A stretch of 64,000 nt of DNA from Dendrocalamus latiflorus (taxonomy: Eukaryota; Streptophyta; Magnoliopsida; Poales; Poaceae). The position numbers and the translations under genes were made by a program. The notes beneath the pieces are model-generated. The model had not been told where the DNA came from and ran no database searches. It was given only the letters and a program-made list of their open reading frames with translations. The stretch covers positions 16,217,102-16,281,101 of the forward strand of contig CM029669.1 in assembly GCA_017311315.1 (NCBI GenBank), read 5' to 3'. Positions 31,748 to 42,103 of the stretch are shown here, piece after piece. Positions within the stretch are counted from its first letter, which is position 1, and every line of letters starts with the position of its first letter.

Positions 31748-34675
31748 ATGGCGTTCGAGCTGCTAGAGCCCCGTTGGGACGAGCACCACCGATGCCATGT
31801 GTGGTTGTCGGCACCCGCACAGGGGCCTCCTTGCTTCGTCCTTAGGGGCCCCCGAGAGAACTGGCGTCTCGACCCTCGGTACATCCCACTACTACGGGAC
31901 ACCGGTCTGCTGCCCATTGCCCGCATGTTGGATCTACCGCATGGGTTCCAGTACGATGCGCCACTGTTGTCAGCTCTCGTTGATCGATGGAGGCCGGAGA
32001 CTCACACCTTCCACTTCCGGTGGGGGGAGATGACGGTTACGCTGCAGGACGTCACGATGATTACAGGTCTACCCCTCCGTGGTGCTGCTTTGGTGCCACC
32101 CCCGAAGGCAGCAGATTGGAAGGTCCGTCTGGGTCACCGGTTCGGTCATGCGATCCGAGACAACGCAGCTGGGGTGCCACATGGATGGCTTCGTTGCTTC
32201 ATGACCTGTCCTGCAGACGCAGATGAGGTCGCGGTGCGGACGCACTTCGTTGCATACCTGCTATATCTGTTCGGGTACGTCTTGTTCCCTAGCACGACTG
32301 GAGACTCCGTGCAGCCTAGCTACATACCGCTAGCGGAGTCCTTGGCGGATGGCTGGCCTGGTCAGCAGCCACAGTATAGCTGGGGATCAGCAGTCCTTAG
32401 CTCCACATACCGAGGCTTGTGTGACGCCTCGCAGCGTACCGCGGCCAGCGAGCCGATCCTAGCCGCCTGCTACCTTCTCCTTCAGTTGTGGTCATGGGAA
32501 CACTTCCCCGTTGGCAGGCCTGACTTTGGTCGTCGTGTGCACCCTTATGACCTCATCCCGCAGTTGTTTGGTGGTGACGACCCCATAGATGCGTCCACAA
32601 TGGGTACACGTTGGACGCATGGTCAGTTGAGGTGGGCCAGGGAGAGACCGAGACGTGCGTACTCGGATTTCCACCAGAGGTTCGAGCTTCTGGCGTTTGG
32701 CGACGTAGACTGGTGGCCATGGTCTCCACAGTTAATTGCGAACACGGCCCCCCACGGGTTGTCATACCAGTGCGAGCGAGATCAGAGGTACTGGATGACG
32801 ACCTGCCACTTGGTGTTCGCGCACTGCGTCGAGCCGTACAGCCCACACCGAGTCATGAGACAGTTCGGGCTGTACCAGCATGTCCCTCCCATGCCAGGAT
32901 GCCCTCTTGCGGAGGAGTTCCACCGGTATGTCAGTACACCCCAAATTTAATTACTGCATTAGTGTCAATGTCAGTACCGTACTGATTGTGTAATGTCTCA
33001 ATGGACTTGCAGGCAATCCAGGAGAGGGCGAGCGACCGAAGACTGGAGAGCCACACAGCGGACGTGGACAGACATGTGGTCTGACCATGCGCATACGATG
33101 GTTGTGGATGAGACACGGCCGTACGAACCTGACGACCCCGCGCCGTACAGGGCATACCTTGACTGGTACGCTCCACGCACCCGCTGTAGGCTTACTACAG
33201 GGGAGCCCCCACAGCCTCCACCTCATGCTGTTCACGGGGCGGCTATACAGGAAGGTCCAGACCGTCATCTAGCGGCACGGGTCGACGAGGCGGTACGAGA
33301 GTACTGTGTCATTACGCAATGCAGGATTACATTTGAACTGACTGTTTGTTTCACTGCAGGTGGACCGGATACATCGTATCGACATCGAGGCTAATGAGGC
33401 TATACGACATAGGAAGTCCAATACCGAATCTCGGTGGGTAAGCTATATGCGCAGCATCAGCGAAATGGCAAGGGGTACGATACGGGGCTTGAGTTGTGGT
33501 CGCAACCGAGATGACGTTGTTGCTACACGCGGTGGCGGACGTGGGCAGGGACAACCACCTCCCTCCGCGCCTCCGTCAGCACCAGGATCAGCACGGCCAT
33601 CCTCGGCCTCCACGCGCTTCGGCCCAGCGGTTCGACAATTCGCAACTATTTGTTCATGCACTCATTTACCATTTATGTCTAACCACATGTTCGTCTTGCA
33701 GCAATTGCGACAGGATAGCACGCTGCTACGGAGGGCGACGTCATCACGGAGGTCGACATCGCCGCACGAACCAGAGGGGCCGTCCGAGAGTCGGCAAAGC
33801 TACGGTCGCTCGGCCTCCACGCGCTTCGGCCCGGCGGTTCGACAATTCGCAACTATTTGTTCATGCACTCATTTACCATTTATGTCTACGCACATGTTCG
33901 ACTTGCAGCAATTGCAACAGGATAGCACGCAGCTACGGAGGGCGACGTCATCACGGAGGTCGTCATCGCCGCACGAAGCAGAGGGGCTGTCCGAGAGTCG
34001 GCCAAGCTACGGTCGCTCGGCCTCCACGCGCTTCGGCCCGGCGGTTCGACAATTCGCAACTATTTGTGCATGCACTCATTTACCATTTATGTCTAACCAC
34101 ATGTTCGTCTTGCAGCAATTGCGACGGGATAGCACGTCGCAACGGGCATCGTCATCACGGAGGGCGACGGACGAGCGACCGCGCTCTCCAGGACGACGGG
34201 GGCCCACTCCAGACAGCGCCCCTGACTCGCCGGACCAACCAAAGGGGCAGATGCCCTCGTATCTCCCGGGACAGGTGCAGACCAACCTATATGACCGGGA
34301 CAGGTGGGTTGTGCCGACCTATCAAGGCATGACATCGCACGAGTACATGGGGGACTTCCCGTCGACATCCTCATTTCACCAGCCACATACCCCGGTATGC
34401 ACTAAACATGTGTATTTCATTATGAACAATTTTCGTACTTTCCATTGTCTAATTCAGTTGTACCATCTAAGCAGGACGTAGGCACCTCCTCCGATTGGGT
34501 GAGCTCTATGCTTTATGACCAGCCGTCGCAACTGTCTACAGAGTTGTACCCACCGCCGCCTCGGCCACACCCCTCGCAGTACGATCTTCGCGATGCACCC
34601 CGCTCCCCTAGTAGGTTCACCTTCTCAGAGGATCATATGCGCCGTACGAGGCGGCGACGACGAGATGATGAATGA
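31748..34675 (+). CDS. Plant mobile domain protein (PMD/MAIN-like), seven predicted exons
   Basis: The first exon (31748-32925) encodes a plant mobile domain: LRDTGLLPIARML, the LSALVDRWRPETHTFHF stretch, WGEMTVTLQDVTMITGLP, and a later YLLYLFGYVLFP and WSWEHFPVGRP. PMD proteins occur both as host genes (MAIN, MAIL1, with roles in silencing) and within transposons. Predicted exons by GT/AG and frame: 31748-32925, 33013-33292, 33360-33629, 33702-33836, 33909-34043, 34116-34394, 34475-34675, joining in frame to about 825 residues with a basic C-terminus RRRRRRD-like. Three introns of 72 bp lie in a tandem repeat and are themselves stop-free multiples of three, so retention would also be open. 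It follows the transposase on the same strand after about 280 bases. Its role is not established. Confidence 0.8.
33604..34165 (+). repeat. Three tandem 207-bp exon-plus-intron units in the PMD gene
   Basis: CGGCCTCCACGCGCTTCGGC starts at 33604, 33811 and 34018, an exact 207-bp period. Each unit holds a 72-bp candidate intron (33630-33701, 33837-33908, 34044-34115), and the repeat also spans 135 bp of exon; the third copy diverges after about 34140. Identity between units is very high. Confidence 0.9.
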
Positions 34676-35110
34676 ATTTTTTAAATTGTGCTTTTGTAAT
34701 ATTTGAGATGTTTTTCAAGTGCTTGATGGTTTGATGTTCAAAGATGGTTTCCAGTATAAAAGGGTTGCTCTAAGTTCTTTGATTTAGTACGGCATACAAC
34801 CAACTGAGAGATGACAACACGGGGTAGCGGGAGAAGACATAGCTTGACGACAATTTTTTTTGCCTTGTGATAACAACTCCACGTACATAACAACCAATTC
34901 ATCACATGCTTAACAACGTTGCACATTACATCGCTATGGAAAGAGGGCACAGAATATGAAGGTCACAGAAAATGAAGGCGTCATGCACTTACAACACGAA
35001 ACAACACATACATTGCACATACAGACAGAATTTATGGAAAGTTCTACACCCAAAACATCAACACAACAGTCCTACTGGCACAGCATCAACACATTCCGTA
35101 CCCTCGTGGC

Positions 35111-35721
35111 CTACATGCCAAATGAGCCTCGTGGCACCCACATGGAGAACTGCTGAGGGGGCCGCCTCGGACGGGGCTGGCCATCGTGGTAGTGGCACGC
35201 ACATATGCAGCTCGGGTTCGCGCAGCAACATGTGGGATCATAAGAGCTTCCTATGTTGACAACCTCCTCGTTTCCCCCCTCGCGTTGCATCTGTTGGCGG
35301 AGCTCATTGTTCTCCTCATTGAGAGTCTCCATTCGGTACTCCAAGTCCATTATTCGGTCCCATAAAGTACCCACATAACGGTCAATATACCGTTCATGAG
35401 GAGGGTCGATCCAGCGGGAGAAGTCGCATTTCGCCATCTGCGAAAAATGACAGTAAACATGGAGGGTCCATAAGCAATAAAAAATGTACTATTAGTAATT
35501 TCTACCCCGGAGCGTGGGCATCGGAAGAAACGGCGCCCGCCATCGTTCGGCCCTTCCAGGACCTGCACGACCACGTACTCATTGTGTCTGCATTTCGGCC
35601 ACGCTGGTTGCGCACGCCGGCTTGGTAGCAAGCGGTACTGTGGTCCGAACATCTCCCTCCTTTCCAAGGGAAGGTCTTCCTTCGGTGACCCATATCCGAC
35701 TGGCCCCTCATCTTCCGCCAT
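35111..35721 (-). CDS. GRF-type zinc-finger protein A
   Basis: Exon 1 (35721-35506, 72 codons) and exon 2 (35437-35111, 107 codons plus stop) join in phase across a 68-base GT-AG intron to about 180 residues. The GRF finger spans the junction: a CRHNEYVVVQVLEGPNDGGRRFFRCP half before it and CDFSRWIDPP after it. GRF fingers, named from a Gly-Arg-Phe motif, bind single-stranded nucleic acid in animal repair and topoisomerase proteins. Residues about 95-125 form a short coiled coil (LWDRIMDLEYRMETLNEENNELRQQM heptads). A Cys-rich tail (CCCANPSCICACH) follows. It is head-to-head with gene B across about 590 bp. Confidence 0.75.
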
Positions 35722-35838
35722 GGTATGTTCTTTGTTCGATTTACAGGGTTTTCTGGCTACAACTTCATGGGACCTCTACCGTGCTATTTATATCGAATGG
35801 CGGGACAAAAGATGGCTGCTTTGCCCAGAGACAAGACA

Positions 35839-35945
35839 AAAGCGCTCAGCTTTACTCGGTGAGATGACAACACATGCCAGCTTTACGCAGTGATATGACA
35901 AATCGGGGCAGCTTTGCTCAGTTAGATGACAACACATGCCAGCTA
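35839..35945. repeat. Minisatellite between GRF genes A and B
   Basis: Three to four units of about 31-35 bp built on CAGCTTTGCTCAGTGAGATG and ACAACACATGCCAG. The same unit is expanded between GRF genes C and D. Confidence 0.7.
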
Positions 35946-36314
35946 AACTGCCTACATAAAGACTACGATCTGAAAAGCCTTCATACGAACATTTATTGCT
36001 ACTCTGAAAAGCCTACATACGAACATTTATTGCTACTCTGAAAAGCCTATCGCTACAGAAACCAACCAAATAGGGGCGTAGGCTGTAGCCTTTACAGTGA
36101 GTGTTCACGTCATAGGCATGTATCCTTTCCAGTGAGTTTTCATGTCACCTTTCCTTGTTGTTTCATAAATACAGGATACAGGCTCTGAAAAGCCTACATA
36201 GGGACATTTCCATGGACTATGCCCACTGCACCAGATAACCTGCCTACATAAAGGCCTCCTATGTCTTCCATACCACATCTCCTCCTCAAGCCTTCACAAT
36301 ACTACTACACAACA

Positions 36315-36924
36315 ATGTCTTCCTGGAGGTCCGACCCATTTGGAGTGCCGGAGTGGCATGAGCGCCCCAAGTGCCGCTGCGGCTTTAGGACGATGTTCGG
36401 AGTCTGGACGGATCAAGAAGAGCGAGCCAAATACGGCCGTAGGTTCTTCAAGTGTCCAAACCTGGATGACGATTTCATGGTAACGACGACAACTAAATCA
36501 TTTGTTTCTCGTTGTCGTTTTTCAACTTGATCCATGACATCTACCATGCCACACATAGGCTTGTAGGTTCATCGAATGGGTGGATCGGGTGTCGCCGACA
36601 TGGCCACATAACCAGGCAATGGAGGTGGAAAACAAAGGACAATACTTTGTCAAGATGACTCAGGCTCGCGAGGTGGAACGACAACTGCGGCGTGAGCAAG
36701 AGCGCCGCGTGAGGGTGGACCAAATCCGTATGAAGGGCAAGGAGGATGAGCTGCAAAGGAGGCGGGAGCAGCTAAGTCTGCGTGAAGCAGCCATCAAGCG
36801 TCAGGAGGAAGAGCTTCAAGCTCGGGAGGCAGCTCTCAAGTCCAAGAATGACAGGAAAAAGGATGCAGCGGAGCCATCTTCAAGGCGCGATAAAAAGGGG
36901 AAACAACCACGCTACACCCAGTAG
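36315..36924 (+). CDS. GRF-type zinc-finger protein B with long coiled coil
   Basis: Exon 1 (36315-36479) and exon 2 (36559-36924) join in phase across a 79-base GT-AG intron to 176 residues. The GRF finger runs through CRCG...GRRFFKCP in exon 1 and ACRFIEWVD in exon 2, so the intron splits the finger at the same place as in A, C and D. Residues about 85-150 are strongly charged and heptad-like (EVERQLRREQERR, KEDELQRRREQL), a coiled coil likely to dimerise. The start at 36315 (MSSWRSDPFGVPEW) is preferred over an in-frame ATG at 36261. Its C-terminus and 3' UTR resemble those of gene D. Confidence 0.78.
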
Positions 36925-37409
36925 ACAAAATGTTACGAGCAGTTGGGTGGGTTAGTTGCATATCATGCTATATGTTATGCATGTAATAAAATTGTACGCG
37001 GCATGTTATGAAGTTTATTTCTATTCACATAAGGTTATTATCTCGTGTGTTCGCATTCAATGATTCAGATAGCAAGTCATTTAACAATATTAACATACTC
37101 TTGGTACACTAATTCTTAGTAACATAAAAATATCACTTACCAATGTATATATCAAATAAAAAAGGGATTATCCGTACAAAAATTCCATAAAAAATTACCA
37201 ACATATACGAGGAGAAGGCATCAGGCAAAGACAACACGAACAACTCATACATTTCACGTACATGACATGTAGCAAGTAGTACAACCACCAACACACCAAC
37301 GAACACAAGAACTAAAATACAACACAACCGTACATAAAACATTACCAAAAGAGCTTGACGACAAGATAGCATAAAACATTGCGAACATACACGAGGATAA
37401 CCTCCAGCA

Positions 37410-37815
37410 CTACAACTTGAGGATAACAATAAACACAAGAAACAAAATAGCACACAACATTAAATTTATCTTCCACTCTAGTCTGTCGAAACGATGCTGC
37501 ATCCCGACGGGGTCGCAACCCCCCACGACAACTCTCTCACGGCGAACACTGTCATTCCTATTTCCCATTTCATCCTCCCACACCCAGAATCGGCAACTAC
37601 CATGAGCTTCCTGCGATTCCATGACAAGAAGATTTTTAAACATACCACCACGATTTGAATGAACCCGAAACAATATGACTCACCGAGTGATTGGGGCACT
37701 TGTAATAGTGTCGCCCGGGATTCTTGGCCGTCTGTGATGTCCTACGTCTAACCACCAAGTTGCAATTTGGGCACATCACCGTGGGTGCCCATGAAGACGT
37801 GCTGAGCTGACTCAT
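37410..37815 (-). CDS. GRF-type zinc-finger protein C with C-terminal membrane segment
   Basis: Exon 1 (37815-37684, 44 codons) and exon 2 (37610-37410, 66 codons plus stop) join in phase to 110 residues. The finger reads CPNC...NPGRHYYKCP before the 73-base intron and CRFWVWED after it. The last about 20 residues (INLMLCAILFLVFIVILKL) are a hydrophobic helix at the extreme C-terminus, a likely tail anchor. Small GRF proteins with such tails are common in grass genomes. The intron begins GTGAGTC and ends TCGCAG. It is tail-to-tail with B (about 485 bases apart) and head-to-head with D. Confidence 0.78.
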
Positions 37816-37964
37816 TGCCTAGTCTTGTGGAGTGAGCACGAAATAAAACTACACAGATTGTGAACAACTTACTCAGGAGGTGACTGATAACATGGCCAGG
37901 GAGTATGTGAGGGATGGCTCCGTTTTATAGGCTGTGTGGGGGGTAGCCTCACGCACAAAGACCA

Positions 37965-39110
37965 CAGACAACACAAATCTTGACCCCACACCATGCTCAG
38001 TGAGGAGACAAAACATGCCAGCTTTTGAGGTGACCTCACAAAAAGGGCCAGCTTTGCTCAGTGACATAACAAAAGAGGTCAGCTTTTGCTCAGTGACTAG
38101 ACAAAACAGGTCAGCTTTTGCTCAGTGACTAGACAAAACGGGCTGCTGTTGAGCTACCGCCTACCGAGCTGCTTGATGACTCTGGCTAGGCCATTACGAC
38201 ATATACATATTAGGCTAATACTTTAACTTGGCAGAATGACGTGTGGTACAATTTTCTACGTACACGTAAGAGAGTGAATGCACAAATTCCTGCAGGTCTT
38301 CAGGGGACGAGCCTATCTCATCAATTATCCATTTTCAGTCCCTGAGCTAGTGTCAAAGACAATAAGTCATTCCCTGAAAGTCCCAAGTGCAATGATACAC
38401 ATCACATTCAAAAGGCATTACATAAGAAAGCATAAAATGCATACCGGGACAGATGTACATAATATTGACAATGAAATAAATTTTAATATTGGATCAAATA
38501 ACACCTCTTACCGAATGAGGCCATCATCTTCGGTTCCCCGTGGCTTGAATAAGGAGGACATCATTTCTAGCATGGGTGACTGAGTGTGCACTGATGCTCT
38601 GTATTTAGAGATAAGAGGCCATTGGCGAGAGCTAAACACCTAAACAATGCCAAAAGGCATGAGTATAGCCAATTCGTGATTACTAAAGAGAGCAGTTGTC
38701 CTCAGTGGGATGCCAAAAGATGCCAGCTTTGGGCAGTGACATTACTAAAGAGAGCAGTTGTCCTCAGTCAAATGACAAAAAGAGGCCAGCTTTGGTCAGT
38801 GAGATGACAAAACATGGCAGCTGTGCTCAGAGACATGACAAAACGGGGCAGCTTTGCTCAGTGAGATGACAACACATGCCAGCTTTGCGCAGTGACATGA
38901 TAAAACGGGGCAGCTTTCCTCAGAGACATGACAAAACGAGGCAGCTTTGCTCAGTCAGATGACAACAGATGCCAGCTTTGCGCAGTGACATGATAAAACG
39001 GGGCAGCTTTGCTCAGTGATATGACAAAAGAGGTCAGCTTTGCTCAGTGGGATGACAAAAGATGCCAGCTTTGGGCAGTGACATGACAAAACGGGGGTCT
39101 TTTTTCAGTG
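37965..39110. repeat. Minisatellite arrays between GRF genes C and D
   Basis: Two blocks, about 37965-38145 and 38690-39110, hold many units of about 31 bp on the pattern GACATGACAAAACGGGGCAG + CTTTGCTCAGT, with variants carrying ACACATGCCAG. Between them, 38150-38690 has no gene that I recognise. The unit matches the array between A and B. Confidence 0.8.
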
Positions 39111-39276
39111 ATATCGTAGCACTCCCATCTTTACTCACTGCTACGACCACGCGGACCATCTTTACACGTACGAGTAGAGACAAAACAGCCCCTATAAATT
39201 GGTATGCATTCCATTTCCCAGCGAACATTGCACATCCAAACCCCATACTCCATCGCGCTTCCCTCACCCAACCGGG

Positions 39277-40069
39277 ATGGACAAAGGCAAGAAGAAGCAA
39301 TGGGACAAGATGGTGAAGGATTGGGAGGAGACCCGTGACATAGCACGGTCAGCTGCAGCCCGCGATGCCGCCCGCGATGAGAAAATAAGGGCGATACAGG
39401 CCCGGGTAGAACAAGCCCATCGTGCTACGATGAAAGGTCCCCCCCCAGAGCGCCCGCGTAGCAACAACCCCATCCCGGACGTCCCCACCGAGCGTTCGCC
39501 ACAACTACCACCTGAGGGGGAGACACCTCCCCTTTGTTGGTGCAGGGACGTGTGCAAGTTCTTCAAGTCTAAGCACTGCATCAGTCTAGGTATGCGGTAC
39601 TGGGGTTGCGCAAACTACTCCAGTGACTACCCCAACCGCCGTTTTGACACCGCAACCTATCGGCAGCCGGTAACGACCACATGCACCATTTTCCCCTACC
39701 TTTTCTCCTTCACAACACGCACTAACAATATCTCTCTTTTATTTACAGTCTCCGGAGCCCCTATGTGCCTACCGCAAATGGATCGATCTTGAGATCCACC
39801 CTGAGGACCAATGGACCCTCGACTTCGAGGAGTGGAATGTCACAAAGGAGAAGGAGTTGCTGGAGGAGGAGCGCCGCAAGCACGAGCACACCCTGCGTAT
39901 ACAGCGCGAGACGCAAGCTCATCTTGAAGCGTGCACGCGTAGGGATCGGGAGGCTCGCGAGATGGAGCGCGAGAGATAGAGGGAAATTGCGGCTAAGGCA
40001 AAAGAGGCCGCGGAGGAGTTCAACGCCGAGCGGGCAAGGAAGGGAAAGTGGCCCCGGTCCACACAGTAG
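39277..40069 (+). pseudogene. GRF-type zinc-finger protein D with an in-frame stop
   Basis: Exon 1 (39277-39669, 131 codons) and exon 2 (from 39749) join in phase across a 79-base intron. The finger is variant but recognisable: CWCRDVCKFFKSKHC, YWGCANYSSDYPNRR, then YRKWIDLE after the intron. Lys/Glu/Arg-rich coiled coils flank it on both sides. A TAG at 39977-39979 ends translation at about 207 residues. The same frame then continues open for 29 more charged codons to a second TAG at 40067, where the sequence and 3' flank align with the end of gene B. So the first stop looks like a CAG-to-TAG change. The truncated protein would keep the finger. Confidence 0.7.
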
Positions 40070-40277
40070 GTCGTACGAGCAGTTGGGTGGGTTAGTCGCA
40101 TATCATGCTATATGTTATGCATGTAATAAAAATCTACGCGGCATGTTACTCCCAACTGTATTATGAAATTTAATATCTAGTATTTTCGCATTCCATGATT
40201 CACGTAGCACCTCATTTAACAATATTAAATGTACCAAAATTTATGTATCGCATTCCATGTTACTCACCTTCACAATA

Positions 40278-40880
40278 TCACTTACCTCTTTATGTATCGA
40301 CTGTTCTACGGTCAATCTTTCCTACAAAAAATTTACCAAAATTTTTTATGCATCTACAACTTACAATGAACATAATCTTTTATTACAACTTTATCTGATT
40401 TTTATCCAGTTTATAACTACAAAATTGCCAAAACTGAAAACAATCACGGAGATTGCAAACCCTAAAAACACAGCAAACCTTAAAAGTCACTTACCACTAT
40501 TTGTATCGATCATTCTACGGTCAATTGTTCCTAAAAAAATTTACCAAAATTTTATTGGCATCTACAAGTTATAATGAATATAAACTTTTATTACTACTTG
40601 GTCAGATTCTTTCCGAGTTTACATTTACAAAATTGACAAAATATACAAATAACATGGTGATTGCAAACCTAAAAACCATACGAAACCCTAAATATCACTT
40701 ACCACTTTACGAAACGATCGTTCTATGATTAATCGTTTTTAAAAAATATTTATCCAAATTTTTTTTACATCTGCAACTAACAATGAACATAAATTATTAT
40801 TGCAATTTTATCTATTTTTTTCTCAGTTTATAACTACAAAATTCGAAACCATACAAATATTCACGAGTATTGCAGTCGGG
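40278..40880. repeat. Three tandem ~208-bp subterminal repeats next to the right inverted repeat
   Basis: TCACTTACC starts units at 40278, 40487 and 40695 (periods 209 and 208). Each unit includes a TGTATCGATCGTTCTACGGT-like block, a poly-A/T stretch, 'atctacaacttacaatgaacat', and 'gtttataactacaaaatt'. The copies are diverged (roughly 75-85% by eye). They abut the GC-rich inner end of the right inverted repeat. Non-coding. Confidence 0.8.
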
Positions 40881-40924
40881 GACATGCGGTCGGGGGAGCA
40901 AACTTGCGCTCGTGCGACCGCGGG

Positions 40925-41153
40925 ACGCGGGACGCGCGCTGGCGGGCGCGGGACGCGCGGTCACGCGAGGCGGTCGCGCGCTGGGCGGGAGCTCGCGCGC
41001 TCGGGCGCGGCACCAGGCCGGTCGTGCGGTCACAGACCGCACGACCGGATGAACAGTGGCCACGTGTCCCCCTCCCGTAAACGCGCGCTCAAATGGGGTC
41101 CATTTTTGGAATTTTTTGCTTTGGGGGGCCAAAAAAGGAATTTCGGTGGGCTA
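40925..41153 (-). repeat. Right terminal inverted repeat
   Basis: Reverse complement of 26652-26886 with few differences, including the 31-bp palindrome at 41018-41048 and the CACGTG box. It ends near ATTTCGGTGGGCTAA. Confidence 0.85.
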
Positions 41154-41157
41154 AGTG

Positions 41158-41829
41158 GCACACCACATCGTAACGCCCCAACCCCCTAGCTACCCTAGCA
41201 TTATTAGGATCGCGTTTGCAACTTTGTCGCGGCCGGCAACGCGCGCGACGGCGACCGCTTACTTTTCTCTCAACTGCACATGGTACATATTACATGTTTA
41301 TAGCCCTATGCTATATAGTATTTTGTGTAATACAGAGGAGAGAAAAGAAGAAAAGAAAGATAGTGTTACTGTTTAACTGATGATATTATAGATAATTTTT
41401 TATTAAGTATAATATTGTATATATAACTATATAGATAAATTATTTATTGTATAAAGACATTACAGGTAATTATATAAATAACCTATTATATAAGTTATTT
41501 TTAGATATATGATATTATATGATATGATGGTATATTACCCATAACCACATCAATATCATTGTACGTGCAAGGAGTAAGCTCACCATTGCACTGATGACAA
41601 GTGTCGCGGCGCTTACTGTGCCCTCGTGGGATCGACGGTGGGTGGCCCCAAATTGCTTGGGACGGGTACACGGGTACACGAGGGGTCGGCGTCCAATCTC
41701 TCTAGTCTCGTCGCGTTGCCCCTGCGAAAACAGCGATATTCGCCACGTCGTGTACTTTCTGTATCGCAGAGCCTCGCCCACTGCGGCCTCCGAAGTCGCA
41801 TCCGTGCACCGGCCCTTTTCTTGCTGTAC
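41158..41829. other. No recognisable gene
   Basis: AT-rich (41330-41560), then moderately GC-rich (41590-41820). The open frames at 41594-41914 do not resemble known proteins. Confidence 0.35.
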
Positions 41830-42103
41830 TAGGTTCCGTTTATTTCTCTTTCAGTTTTTAATTTCTAGTTTATTTTTTATTATTTATAAATTTCGTCATT
41901 TTCTGAACTTTTAGCTTTTTTAGTTTTTTCGGGTTCTTTTTTTCTATATTTGTTTGTGTTGTCCATGATGAGCTAGCATATTTTTTATTTTTAAAATTAA
42001 TTACACCAAATAAGTCACCTTCAGTTACAGTAAAATTTCAACCGCTACAGTACACTTTCAGCTATAAGTCATAGCTTTTTAGCCCAACCGAGCGGGGCTT
42101 AGG
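41830..42103. mobile_element. MITE, third copy of the 4252-4515 family (inverted)
   Basis: Its reverse complement holds the shared core ('aacaaatatagaaaaaaagaaccc', 'aattaattttaaaaat') in the same order as the copies at 4252 and 7690. The right end reads TTTTTAGCCCAACCGAGC. Boundaries approximate. Confidence 0.5.

Larger units (their letters stand above)
26641..41157 (+). mobile_element. Giant (about 14.5 kb) TIR element of Mutator type with transposase, PMD and four GRF zinc-finger genes
   Basis: Two inverted copies of a roughly 235-bp sequence bound the region (26652-26886 and about 40925-41153). Between them lie a MULE transposase (28820-31469), a plant-mobile-domain gene (31748-34675) and four GRF zinc-finger genes (35111-40069). 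Subterminal repeats sit inside each end. No target duplication was found: the left end carries a partial copy of its own inner sequence (26623-26649 repeats 26714-26740), suggesting it was rearranged. Outer limits are therefore uncertain by some tens of bases. The element inference rests on the inverted ends, the transposase and the absence of ordinary host genes between them. A tandem of independent elements is less likely but not excluded. Confidence 0.75.

Noticed and set aside
38278..38583. 101-codon plus-strand frame between GRF genes C and D
   Set aside because: No recognised domain and no splice or context support; kept as unannotated.
33604..40880. CRISPR-like arrays
   Set aside because: The repeats are tandem without unique spacers, and the DNA is plant nuclear.
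26601..41167. CACCACA on both outer sides of the giant element as a target duplication
   Set aside because: Only 7 bp, and the adjacent bases do not start matching inverted repeats (26609 on versus 41160 back), so it is likely chance.
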